A stretch of 64,000 nt of DNA from Bacteroidales bacterium (GTDB taxonomy: Bacteria; Bacteroidota; Bacteroidia; Bacteroidales; UBA4181), in assembly GCA_017523725.1 (NCBI GenBank), contig JAFWVY010000067.1, positions 1 through 64,000 of the forward strand, in the 5' to 3' direction. Numbering within the stretch: position 1 is the first letter of the stretch; every line of letters begins with the position of its first letter. Shown one piece after another: positions 19,035-27,647 of this stretch. Below the pieces are notes generated by a model. That model searched no databases. It was not told where the DNA came from and was given only the letters and a program-made list of their open reading frames with translations. Both the position numbers and the translations under genes were made by a program.

Positions 19035-19889
19035 TTACTGACCCCGTCTGCCGCCGTTCAGCGTGTTTCTGCGACCGCGGCGTGCAGGCCGGTCGCCTCT
19101 CTCGGACTTAGCCGGGGCATCGTCTTCGTCATCGTCCTCTTCGTCTTTGTTGCGACGGGGTTTCGCGGCGGCGACAGTCTCCTCATCGTCCAGATGTTCA
19201 GCCTTCCGTTCGCTGAGTCCTTCCCGGATCGCCTCGATCATCACATCGAGAATCAAGGAAATGGAATTGGTGGCGTCGTCGTTGGCCGGAATCGGGAAGT
19301 CAATCTCGTTCGGATCGGAATTGGTGTCCACCATGCCGAAAACCGGAATGTCGAGTCTGCGGGCTTCTCTCACGGCGATGTTTTCCTTCAGGATGTCGAT
19401 GACAAACAGCGCAGCGGGAAGACGGGACAGATCCTTGATGCTGCCCAGGTTCTTCTCCAGCTTGGCACGCTGGCGGTTCATCTGCAGTTTCTCGCGTTTC
19501 GACAACGTGTCGAATGTACCGTCACCCACCATCTTGTCGAGCGTCGACATCTTCTTGACCGCCTTGCGGATGGTCGGGAAGTTGGTCAGCATACCGCCCG
19601 GCCAGCGCTCGGTCACGTACGGCATCTCTATCGATTGTATTTTCTCGGCTACAACGTCTTTGGCCTGTTTCTTCGTAGCGACGAACAGGATCTTGCGACC
19701 CGACTTGGCAATCTGTTTAATGGCGCTGGCAGCTTCTTCCAGCTTGGCCTGCGTCTTCTTCAGGTCAATGATGTGGATTCCGTTGCGCTCCATGAAGATA
19801 TAGGGCGCCATGTGCGGATTCCATTTTCTTTTCAAATGCCCGAAATGCACACCGGCATCCAGCAATTGTTCAATGGTAACTTGTGTCAT
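19035..19889 (-). CDS. rpsB: 30S ribosomal protein S2
   Basis: A 284-residue S2 with the conserved opening LLDAGVHFGHLKRKWNPHM and the typical FVATKKQAKD, WPGGMLTNF and DTNSDP segments. The last ~55 residues form an unusual, highly charged tail: an Asp/Glu run followed by an Arg/Gly-rich end (RPARRGRRN), absent from short S2 proteins. It is probably disordered and RNA- or protein-interacting (inference). It sits between rpsI and tsf; the 108-base gap upstream shows no convincing promoter or leader structure. Confidence 0.97.
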   Translation of the reverse strand: MTQVTIEQLLDAGVHFGHLKRKWNPHMAPYIFMERNGIHIIDLKKTQAKLEEAASAIKQIAKSGRKILFVATKKQAKDVVAEKIQSIEMPYVTERWPGGMLTNFPTIRKAVKKMSTLDKMVGDGTFDTLSKREKLQMNRQRAKLEKNLGSIKDLSRLPAALFVIDILKENIAVREARRLDIPVFGMVDTNSDPNEIDFPIPANDDATNSISLILDVMIEAIREGLSERKAEHLDDEETVAAAKPRRNKDEEDDDEDDAPAKSERGDRPARRGRRNTLNGGRRGQ

Positions 19890-19997
19890 GAAATATTAGG
19901 TTGATGTTTACATTCTGATTTGGCAACCGTCCAGTAGGCCTTCGGCATCTGCACGGTTTAGATACTAAACAAACTCAGGCACGCAAGGTTCGGCAGA

Positions 19998-20384
19998 CTA
20001 ACGCTTGCTGAACTGGAATCTTTTACGTGCTTTCGGTTGACCTGGTTTCTTGCGTTCGACCTCACGCGGATCGCGCGTCATGAATCCGGCGGATTTCAGT
20101 TTGGGTTTGTTCTCCGGGTCCAGTTTGACCATCGCCCTCGAGATACCGAGCCGCAGCGCTTCCGACTGTCCCTTGATGCCGCCGCCGCAGATGGTGGCAA
20201 TCACATCGTACCGGCCGGCTGCTTCAAGCAGGTTGAAAGGCTGGTCCACCACATACTGCAGTGTATCTATAGGAAAATACTCCTTGTAATCCCTGTCGTT
20301 CACCGTAATTTTTCCGGAACCTTCCTTCAGGTAGACACGGGCTACGGACGCTTTCCGTCTTCCAATGGCATTGATGATTTCCAT
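19998..20384 (-). CDS. rpsI: 30S ribosomal protein S9
   Basis: A 128-residue S9 beginning with the family signature [15 protein letters not shown] and ending in [11 protein letters not shown], the positively charged tail that reaches the ribosomal P site. It starts 5 bases after the rplM stop, the standard rplM-rpsI pair. Confidence 0.97.
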   Translation of the reverse strand: MEIINAIGRRKASVARVYLKEGSGKITVNDRDYKEYFPIDTLQYVVDQPFNLLEAAGRYDVIATICGGGIKGQSEALRLGISRAMVKLDPENKPKLKSAGFMTRDPREVERKKPGQPKARKRFQFSKR

Positions 20385-20389
20385 ATATG

Positions 20390-20839
20390 TTATTTGTTGA
20401 TTTCGACTACTTTGGGTTGCTGTGCCTCATGGGGATGCGTGGCGCCGGCATAAACATGCAGGTTTCTGTAAAGCGTGTCGCCCAGACGATTCTTCGGCAA
20501 CATGCCCCGCACGGCCTTTTCGATGACGGCCACCGGGTTCTTCTTCATCAAATCCTGCGCGACAGTCACGCGCTGACCGCCGGGATATCCCGTGTGGCGG
20601 ACATATTCCTTTTCGGACCATTTGTCACCCGTGAAAACAACCTTTTCCGCATTGATGACAATCACATTATCCCCGCAATCGGCATGGGGAGTGTACAGCG
20701 GTTTGTGCTTGCCGCGCAACATCATCGCGACCTGTGTACACAGACGTCCGACAACCTGATTCTGGGCATCAACGACCACCCATTCTTTGTTAGCAGTTTC
20801 CTTATTGGCCGAAACTGTCTTATAGCTCAGTGTGTCCAC
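20390..20839 (-). CDS. rplM: 50S ribosomal protein L13
   Basis: An L13 of 149 residues. The start is set at a GTG (20837-20839), giving [13 protein letters not shown], which matches where L13 of this phylum begins. A TTG-started reading 24 bases longer (to 20863) has no support. Core motifs include [25 protein letters not shown] and [16 protein letters not shown]. It is the first gene of the rplM-rpsI-rpsB-tsf run, with a promoter element at 20900-20907. Confidence 0.95.
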   Translation of the reverse strand: MDTLSYKTVSANKETANKEWVVVDAQNQVVGRLCTQVAMMLRGKHKPLYTPHADCGDNVIVINAEKVVFTGDKWSEKEYVRHTGYPGGQRVTVAQDLMKKNPVAVIEKAVRGMLPKNRLGDTLYRNLHVYAGATHPHEAQQPKVVEINK

Positions 20840-20899
20840 TTTTACTATCCTTTTAATTAACAACTAAATACGTTTCTTTTTCGAGAAAAATACGAAGTG

Positions 20900-20907
20900 C
20901 AAAAGTA
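20900..20907 (-). promoter_or_regulatory. TAnnTTTG -7 promoter element for rplM
   Basis: The minus strand reads TACTTTTG, an exact -7 match, about 60 bases upstream of the rplM GTG. The -33 region, around 20922-20928, reads GTTTA, close to the TTTG consensus. The region is AT-rich, as expected for a strong ribosomal promoter. Confidence 0.6.
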
Positions 20908-21019
20908 CAATTAATTTTCATATAAACTATTTCCCGTAAAATTTATTTGCGGTTTTTCCTTTTTTTTTCGAGTGCACCCGACGAAGCCTGCCGCCCAACG
21001 CATGAACCCGTTTTTTTCG

Positions 21020-21027
21020 TATTTTTG
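21020..21027 (+). promoter_or_regulatory. TAnnTTTG -7 promoter element for the DUF6057 operon
   Basis: The plus strand reads TATTTTTG, an exact -7 match. Transcription would start near 21034, leaving a leader of about 20 bases before the ATG at 21053. This argues for that ATG and against the upstream in-frame GTG at 20972, which lies before the promoter. Confidence 0.6.
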
Positions 21028-21052
21028 TAAGATAAACCCTCAGCCCAAAGCC

Positions 21053-22822
21053 ATGCCTTCCGATCCAAACAGCCGATGCCGCCGCACATGCCTCCGGAAT
21101 ATGCCTGCGCCACCGGCCGGCACGGCTTTGTTTTTCTTTGCGGCATGGATATATATGGCGGTTTACTGGGGCGACCTGCTGTATCGCATGCAAGCCAGTT
21201 CCCTTTTCCTGACCGACGGCGGTTTCCTGTCGGACATGCTGCATCGGCCGGCAGGACCGCTGCGCTATGCCGGAAGTTTTCTGACAGCATGCTGTTTCCG
21301 GCCGGTTCTGGGTGCCGGTCTGTTTGCGGGCTGCCTGACACTGACCGCGCTCATTGCTGGACGTCTGTTCCGGCCGGCGCGGGCATGGAGCTGGCTGATC
21401 TTCGCACCGGCAGCGGCCGTTATTTGGCTGCAACCGGCCGTCAACTACGCCATCTACCGGTTCTTCGACACCACGTTGCTGTTCTCGCTTCCCTTGGGAC
21501 TGACCGCCATGATGCTGCTTTATGCCCTCATGGCACGTCTGCTGCGCGGTCGTCTCGCCGGACTGCTGCCGGTTGTGGCCGTCGCGGGATATTTCATGAT
21601 AGGCAGTCTGTTTTTCGGCACCATACTGCTACTGATAGTCCACAGTTTCCGGGAACGTCATCGGACAGGCCTGTGCCTGGGTTGTGCCGTCCTGACGACG
21701 CTGCTGCCCTTCGCCGCCTACCGGTTCGTCTTCAGCGATGCACTCGCTGTCTGCTACACCGCACCGATGCCGCTCCGCACCGCATATCCGCTGTTGTTCG
21801 CAGACAGTCTGCTGCCGGTCGGCCTGATTCTGCTGCTGGCCATACTGCCTTCCGGAAAACAGGATAGACGCCATGCAAACCTGTACGCCCTCGCCGGACT
21901 TGCCGTCCTTCTGACGGTCACCGGCGCTACGGCCTACCGCGATGCGAACTTCCGGACGGAACTGCGGGCATACCGGTTGCTGGAGCGTCACGATTTCGAA
22001 GGCCTCCGCAGCACGACGAAGGGGCTGACGCAACCCACCCATGCCCTGCTGGCCTGCAAGGCTATCGCGGCCGACTATACCGGAAGGCTCACCGGAGACT
22101 TCTTCGACGGGTTCGGTCTGCCCGTGCCGCCGCGCACGCACCACGCCGTCACGGAAACAGACGCCTTCAACAAAGAATTCTCACTGTACAGCGGTCTGGT
22201 CAACAACTGTTATCACTGGGCCATGGAGGACATGGCCTATGAAAGGCCCACCCTGCAGCTGCTGCAGCTGCTCTCCCAGTGCGCGCTGCTCAACCGGGAA
22301 TATCCGCTGGCCCGCAAATACGCCGGTGTGTTTCGGCGCACGCTGTTCCACCGCAGCTGGGCTCAGCGTCTCGAACGGTGGGCCGACGCACCGGAATCAT
22401 TCTTTGCTGACAAAGTGTACGGACGCATCGCAGAGGCCATGCCCCGCGAGGATATGCTGGCCAACAACAATCTGACGCCTACCGTCTATTATCTGATGTT
22501 GCAGCAGGGAACGGCCACGGAACTTTCCAGATCCCTGACCGCCGCCCTCTACCTGAACCGGCCCGATCTTTTCCTGCCTGCCGTCCAGTGGGCGGAACAC
22601 TTTACAGATCCGGTCCGCAGCAAGCACCTGCAGGAAGCCGTCGCCATCTTCGACCTGACCGACAGCACCGACCTGTCACAATCTCTCAAGGTTGATGCCC
22701 AGATAAGTGCGCGGGCAAAGGATTTTCTGAAGGCATGGCAGACGATGCCGGAACAGCAGGACGCATTGCGCCGGCAGTTCGGCGATACCTATTATTATTA
22801 CCTCTTCACCATCAACCGATGA
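21053..22822 (+). CDS. DUF6057-type membrane protein, copy A
   Basis: A 589-residue protein from the ATG at 21053; an in-frame GTG at 20972 lies upstream of the promoter. The N-terminal ~300 residues contain about nine hydrophobic membrane helices. One short conserved loop, LFLTDGGFLSDMLHRPAGPLRY, is mirrored in copy B. After the last helix comes YRDANFRTELRAYRLLE and a ~280-residue soluble, helical, repeat-like domain (TPR-like packing is possible, not proven). The layout matches Bacteroidota proteins annotated DUF6057; function is unknown. Its stop overlaps the start of the CxxCH propeller lipoprotein (ATGA), indicating coupled translation. Confidence 0.75.
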   Translation: MPSDPNSRCRRTCLRNMPAPPAGTALFFFAAWIYMAVYWGDLLYRMQASSLFLTDGGFLSDMLHRPAGPLRYAGSFLTACCFRPVLGAGLFAGCLTLTALIAGRLFRPARAWSWLIFAPAAAVIWLQPAVNYAIYRFFDTTLLFSLPLGLTAMMLLYALMARLLRGRLAGLLPVVAVAGYFMIGSLFFGTILLLIVHSFRERHRTGLCLGCAVLTTLLPFAAYRFVFSDALAVCYTAPMPLRTAYPLLFADSLLPVGLILLLAILPSGKQDRRHANLYALAGLAVLLTVTGATAYRDANFRTELRAYRLLERHDFEGLRSTTKGLTQPTHALLACKAIAADYTGRLTGDFFDGFGLPVPPRTHHAVTETDAFNKEFSLYSGLVNNCYHWAMEDMAYERPTLQLLQLLSQCALLNREYPLARKYAGVFRRTLFHRSWAQRLERWADAPESFFADKVYGRIAEAMPREDMLANNNLTPTVYYLMLQQGTATELSRSLTAALYLNRPDLFLPAVQWAEHFTDPVRSKHLQEAVAIFDLTDSTDLSQSLKVDAQISARAKDFLKAWQTMPEQQDALRRQFGDTYYYYLFTINR

Positions 22823-24300
22823 TACGCCGCCTGCTTTTCCTGATGATGACTGTCGCGGTCTGCGCCTGCGGCAAGGCCCCGGACGCCGGCATTCCATCCG
22901 GGCAGACACCGGCGATCGCACCGGACTATACCGATGTGACCATACCATACAATATAGCACCCCTGCGATTCCGTATCATGGAAGGAGGCAACCGGTTCCA
23001 GGCCGTGTTCCGGGCTGGCGGAGAAAGCATCACATGTCGCAGCCGCAGCGGTGACATCCGCATCCCGCGCCGGGCCTGGAAGAAGTTGCTTGAAGCCCAC
23101 CGGGACGAAGACCTCCTCATCGAAATCAGCGTCAAACAAAACGGACGGTGGAACGTCCGCCCGGCCATCCGTAACCACATCGCCGCCGATCCGATCGATA
23201 CCTATCTGACTTACAGGCTGCTCGAACCAGGCTATGTCAGCTATGGCAACATGGTTATCCAGGAACGGAACCTGGAAAACTTCCGGACACGCACGCTGGT
23301 CTCCAACCGGCGCGAACTGGCTGCCGGCACCGACTGCTGCATCAATTGCCACACGCCAAGGAACCACGATGGTTCCTTCACTCTGTTCCAAGTGCGCGGT
23401 CCGTTGGGAGGCGCCGTACTTTCGACACCAGACGGTGCAACCCGGCTGAATATGAAAACTGATTCCACTTTCGCTGCGACCGTTTATCCGGCGTGGCATC
23501 CGACACTTCCGCGCATCGTGTTTTCAATCAATAATATAGGACAACTTTTCCATACCGCCGACGTCCAGAAGATCGAAGTATTCGACTCCCGTTCGGATCT
23601 GGTAATCTACGACATGGATACAAAGACGCTGTCGCCCGTCTGCCGCACGGACGATGCCCTGGAGACATTCCCTGTATGGTCTCCTGACGGGAAGTTCCTG
23701 TATTACTGTTCGGCCGCCATGCCTGCCGCCGACTCGACCGGCGAAGTATCCGTCATCCGGGACTACCGGCACATCCACTACGACCTGATACGCAGACCCT
23801 ACGATGCAGCGACCGGCACCTTCGGCACCGTAGAGATCATGGTCAGAGCCTCCTCGTCGGAACTCAGTGTCACGTTCCCGAGAATCTCTCCCGACGGCCG
23901 CTTTCTGCTGTTCTGTCTGTCCGAATACGGCACATTTTCCATCTGGCACCGGAATACGGATCTCTATCTCATTGATTTCGAAACGCAGGCACTGCGTCCT
24001 CTGGAAAAAGCCAACAGCCGGGAAACGGAGAGTTATCACACTTGGTCGTCGAACGGACGCTGGATCGTATTCAGCAGCCGGCGTGACGACGGCAACTATA
24101 CCCGTCCGTACATCGTCTACATGGACAAAGACGGACACGACCACAAACCTTTCGTGCTTCCGCAACGCCGGCCGGATTTTTACGACCGGCTGCTCAAGTC
24201 TTTCAATATTCCGGAATTCATGATTACGCCGGCCAGCCGCACATGGCGGCAATACGATGACATCATCCGCACGCCGGCCACCCAGATAACTTATCAATAA
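22819..24300 (+). CDS. TolB/PD40-like beta-propeller lipoprotein with CxxCH haem motif, copy A
   Basis: A 493-residue lipoprotein (signal MIRRLLFLMM ... VCACGK). After ~170 residues of beta-rich N-terminal domain comes a single CINCH motif (bases 23338-23352, Cys174-Cys177-His178), the covalent haem c attachment signature. The rest is a beta-propeller with PD40-type blades, seen as FPVWSPDGKFLYYCS, FPRISPDGRFLLFCL and YHTWSSNGRWIVFSS. It is probably a periplasmic or surface redox or sensor protein; the role is unknown. It is translationally coupled to the DUF6057 gene upstream and has a paralogue in copy B, where CINCH is also conserved. Confidence 0.8.
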   Translation: MIRRLLFLMMTVAVCACGKAPDAGIPSGQTPAIAPDYTDVTIPYNIAPLRFRIMEGGNRFQAVFRAGGESITCRSRSGDIRIPRRAWKKLLEAHRDEDLLIEISVKQNGRWNVRPAIRNHIAADPIDTYLTYRLLEPGYVSYGNMVIQERNLENFRTRTLVSNRRELAAGTDCCINCHTPRNHDGSFTLFQVRGPLGGAVLSTPDGATRLNMKTDSTFAATVYPAWHPTLPRIVFSINNIGQLFHTADVQKIEVFDSRSDLVIYDMDTKTLSPVCRTDDALETFPVWSPDGKFLYYCSAAMPAADSTGEVSVIRDYRHIHYDLIRRPYDAATGTFGTVEIMVRASSSELSVTFPRISPDGRFLLFCLSEYGTFSIWHRNTDLYLIDFETQALRPLEKANSRETESYHTWSSNGRWIVFSSRRDDGNYTRPYIVYMDKDGHDHKPFVLPQRRPDFYDRLLKSFNIPEFMITPASRTWRQYDDIIRTPATQITYQ

Positions 24301-24307
24301 AGACATC

Positions 24308-26128
24308 ATGCGAACATCATCTCCAACGTCAGAATCTGCTCCGATCCGCCATCTGCTGCCGGTATGCCGCACGGTCATGGCCACCGGCATCCTGCTTTTC
24401 TGGGCTTGGTACAATGCCGATGTCATTTTCAAGACCCAGTCCCATACACTGTTTCTGCTGGACGGAGATTTCTTCCGCGACATGCTCGCGCAACCGGCCG
24501 GACTGCTGCGGTACGTCAGCCGCTTTTTTACGCACTGCGGCTACTTTCCGCTACTGGGAGGCCTTCTGCTGGCGCTGTTATGGCTGGGAGTCGAAACGCT
24601 GCAGGCACGGGCCCTGCACCTGCCCGACTGGCTGAGACCGGTTTCCTGCCTGATCCCTGCGGTCCTGACAGCCGCCCAGACCTATGCCGGATACTATATT
24701 TATACATCTTATGACGGTTCTCTGCTGTTCGGTCTGCCGCTGGGTCTGGCGGTCATGTACACGCAGATTATTCTGCTCCGCAAACTGACAATTCAACGGG
24801 GCGGGCTCTGGACCGGACTGCTGCTGACCACCCTGACCTATGGTCTGGCGGGCAGTTTCGGGTGGATAGGCGGTCTGGTCGCAGCGATATACGCCTGGTG
24901 CAAACTCCCGGCCCGCCGGGCTGTCCTTTGGACGGCCGCCGCCCTGCTGGCGGCCGTGGTGCTGCCCCTCGCCGCATATCGGTTCGTATGGTACGCACCG
25001 TTGCACGTATGCCGCTATGCGCCGCTGCCGGACAGCAGCACACCTGAAGCCGTCGCGGCCCTGGCTGTCGCCGCGGTCTGCACCGCCCTGCTGGCCGCCG
25101 CCGTCCGGATCAAACCACAGAAGGACCTGTACCGCCTGGCACTGCCCGCCCTTGTGCTGGGCATGGCGCTGTGCTTTCTCTTTTCCTTCCGCGATACAAA
25201 CTTCCGGGCCGAATTACGCATGCAGCGTTTGTTGGCAGAGGGAGCCTTCGACGAAATTATCCGGCGGGCCGACCGGCTGCCGCAACCTTCGCGCGCCGTC
25301 ACTGCCTACCGGGCCATCGCCCTGGACTACAACGGGCAACTGGGCAACGCACTGTTCCGTATCCCCTACACCTACACCGCCATTCCCGCAAAAGGCAAAG
25401 TGCCGGCGGAAGTGGTTCACGAACGGGAATTCAGTTTGTACGCTTCCTGTATCAACAACTGTTACATGGTAACCATGACGCAAGTAGTCAACTACGGACT
25501 GCGGCCGGCTGACCTGCAATTCTATGCGCTCTGTGCACTGTTCAACGGCGAGGACAACCTGGCCGTAAAGAATCTCAGCACCCTGGGCAAAACGATATTC
25601 TACCGCAAATGGGCGGCAGAACATGCGGCCTATCTGAGTCAGTCGGAGGATTTTCTGTCCCATCCCGTTTACGGCCGCATCGCATCTGCCATGTCCGACG
25701 AGAATCAATTGACCAACGGCAATGCAAATGTCATCGAGTTCTATCTCCGGCTGAAACAAGGTGAACGGCTGCTGTTCGAACGCCATCTGATGGACTGCCT
25801 CTATCTCAAGAACCTGGATGCATTCTGGGCCCGGGCACCGCGTATTCCCGACCTGTTCGACGAGATTCCCGTCCACATCCAGGAAGCGCTCGCCCTCATC
25901 GGAATAGTGGATGGCGAGGACATCTCCGCCTATCACATTTCGCCGGCCATCTACCAGCGGGTCGAGAGTTTCATTGCACAGACCGGATCTTTCGGCAATA
26001 ATTTCGAAGCGGCCCGCACTGCGCTGGAAAGCACCTACGGCAATATGTACGGCTATTATTACTTCTTCCGCAGCCTGCTCGACACGGAATCGGAGCAACC
26101 CGAGCCAGGCGAATCCTCCGTAAACTGA
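24308..26128 (+). CDS. DUF6057-type membrane protein, copy B
   Basis: A 606-residue paralogue of the protein at 21053-22822. The same landmarks recur in the same order: LFLLDGDFFRDMLAQPAGLLRY after the first helix, about nine membrane helices to residue ~300, FRDTNFRAELRMQRLL, then EFSLYASCINNCY and YGRIASAM in the soluble half. The two copies are clearly homologous but well diverged, so the duplication is old. It begins 7 bases after copy A of the propeller gene and ends 1 base before copy B of it, making a four-gene operon A1-A2-B1-B2. Confidence 0.75.
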   Translation: MRTSSPTSESAPIRHLLPVCRTVMATGILLFWAWYNADVIFKTQSHTLFLLDGDFFRDMLAQPAGLLRYVSRFFTHCGYFPLLGGLLLALLWLGVETLQARALHLPDWLRPVSCLIPAVLTAAQTYAGYYIYTSYDGSLLFGLPLGLAVMYTQIILLRKLTIQRGGLWTGLLLTTLTYGLAGSFGWIGGLVAAIYAWCKLPARRAVLWTAAALLAAVVLPLAAYRFVWYAPLHVCRYAPLPDSSTPEAVAALAVAAVCTALLAAAVRIKPQKDLYRLALPALVLGMALCFLFSFRDTNFRAELRMQRLLAEGAFDEIIRRADRLPQPSRAVTAYRAIALDYNGQLGNALFRIPYTYTAIPAKGKVPAEVVHEREFSLYASCINNCYMVTMTQVVNYGLRPADLQFYALCALFNGEDNLAVKNLSTLGKTIFYRKWAAEHAAYLSQSEDFLSHPVYGRIASAMSDENQLTNGNANVIEFYLRLKQGERLLFERHLMDCLYLKNLDAFWARAPRIPDLFDEIPVHIQEALALIGIVDGEDISAYHISPAIYQRVESFIAQTGSFGNNFEAARTALESTYGNMYGYYYFFRSLLDTESEQPEPGESSVN

Positions 26129-26129
26129 C

Positions 26130-27647
26130 ATGACCATGAAACATCATATTCTGTCCCGCATCTGCGTCTGCTGTCTTCTGCTGCTCACCTCACTGACCGC
26201 ATGCCAACAGGAGGCCCGGCAGACCACTGCCGTCAACCGGCTGCCCGCCATCATGCCGGATTATACCGGCACCGTCCTGCCGCCGAACATCGCCCCCGTC
26301 AATTTCCGTGTCCTGGAACCGGGCAGTCACTTTTTCATCCGCATCACAGGCGCACAGGGCCAACCCATCCTGATCAGAAGCCGCAAACCGGACATCCGTA
26401 TCCCGGAAAAGCCCTGGCGTGCATTACTGGAGGCCAACCGCGGCGGCAGCATCGACATCAGCGTGTTTGTGAAAAACGGCAACCAATGGCACCGGTACGC
26501 CGTCATCTCCAATGACATTGCCGAGGAAGAAATCGACAGTTATCTGTCTTACAGATTGATAGAACCAAGTTATGTCAATTACAGCATTCTGGGCATCTAC
26601 CAGCGCTGTCTGGAGAATTACAAGGAGACTCCTATCTATACCACCACGCGGCAGGATGATCTCCGCAACCGGCACTGCATCAACTGTCACACTTTCCAGA
26701 ACCACAGCACCGACGAAATGTTCTTCCATGTACGCGGCGGACTGGGAGGTACCATATTCGTCCATGACGGCCAGATCGAAAAAGTCAACACAAAAACCGA
26801 CTCCACCCTCTCCGCCTGTGTCTATCCTTCGTATCACCCGTTTCTGCCCAAAATCGCCTTCTCGACCAACGAAACGCGACAGACCTTCCATTCCAGGGAC
26901 ATCCAGAAGGTCGAAGTGGTTGATTTCGCTTCCGACCTGGTCATGTACGACATTGAAAAGCACGAAATCCGCCCGATTCTCTGCCATACCTCCCAGTTCG
27001 AGACTTTCCCGACCTGGGCACCGGACGGCCGCTCGCTCTATTTCTGCTGTGCACAATCGGTTCTGCCGGACTCCATCTCCGATCAAGACGATTACCTGGC
27101 ATACCATTATCAGGACATCTATTACGACCTGCTCCGGATTGCCTACGACCCGGAAACCGATACGTTTGGCGCTGTCGATACGGTGCTCAACATGTCCTCC
27201 CGGAAAAGCAGCATTTCGTTCCCACGCGTATCCCCCGACGGAAAATACATCCTGCTCTGCATCTCCGATTGTGGAAATTTCTCGATCTGGCACAAGCAGA
27301 GCGACTTGTACCTGCTCAATCTGGAGGACGGACAGTTGCAGGCATTATGGAACGTGAACAGTCCGGAAACGGAAAGCTTCCATAGCTGGTCCTCGGACGG
27401 CCGGTGGTTCGTATTCAGCACGCGCCGTGAGGATGGCAATTACACCCGGCCCTATTTCTCGTATTTCGACCGTTCCGGACAGGCGCACAAGCCTTTTGCG
27501 CTTCCGCAGAAAAAACCGGCACAGACGGTCGGACGTTTCAAATCCTACAATCTGCCGGAACTTATGACCGAACCGGTCGGCATATCGCAACGCACGTTCG
27601 ACGGTGTCATCACAGGTCCGGCCATGCCGGCTGCCTATCGGCCCTGA
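26130..27647 (+). CDS. TolB/PD40-like beta-propeller lipoprotein with CxxCH haem motif, copy B
   Basis: A 505-residue lipoprotein (503 if the ATG at 26136 is used) with signal LLLLTSLTAC. It shares with copy A the mature start LPAIMPDYTGTVLP, the pairing RKPDIRIPEKPW, the single CINCH motif (bases 26676-26690, Cys183-Cys186-His187), and the propeller blades FPTWAPDGRSLYFC, FPRVSPDGKYILLC and FHSWSSDGRWFVFS. Conservation of CINCH in both diverged copies supports real haem attachment. It ends overlapping by 13 bases the convergent beta-helix lipoprotein gene. Confidence 0.8.
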   Translation: MTMKHHILSRICVCCLLLLTSLTACQQEARQTTAVNRLPAIMPDYTGTVLPPNIAPVNFRVLEPGSHFFIRITGAQGQPILIRSRKPDIRIPEKPWRALLEANRGGSIDISVFVKNGNQWHRYAVISNDIAEEEIDSYLSYRLIEPSYVNYSILGIYQRCLENYKETPIYTTTRQDDLRNRHCINCHTFQNHSTDEMFFHVRGGLGGTIFVHDGQIEKVNTKTDSTLSACVYPSYHPFLPKIAFSTNETRQTFHSRDIQKVEVVDFASDLVMYDIEKHEIRPILCHTSQFETFPTWAPDGRSLYFCCAQSVLPDSISDQDDYLAYHYQDIYYDLLRIAYDPETDTFGAVDTVLNMSSRKSSISFPRVSPDGKYILLCISDCGNFSIWHKQSDLYLLNLEDGQLQALWNVNSPETESFHSWSSDGRWFVFSTRREDGNYTRPYFSYFDRSGQAHKPFALPQKKPAQTVGRFKSYNLPELMTEPVGISQRTFDGVITGPAMPAAYRP

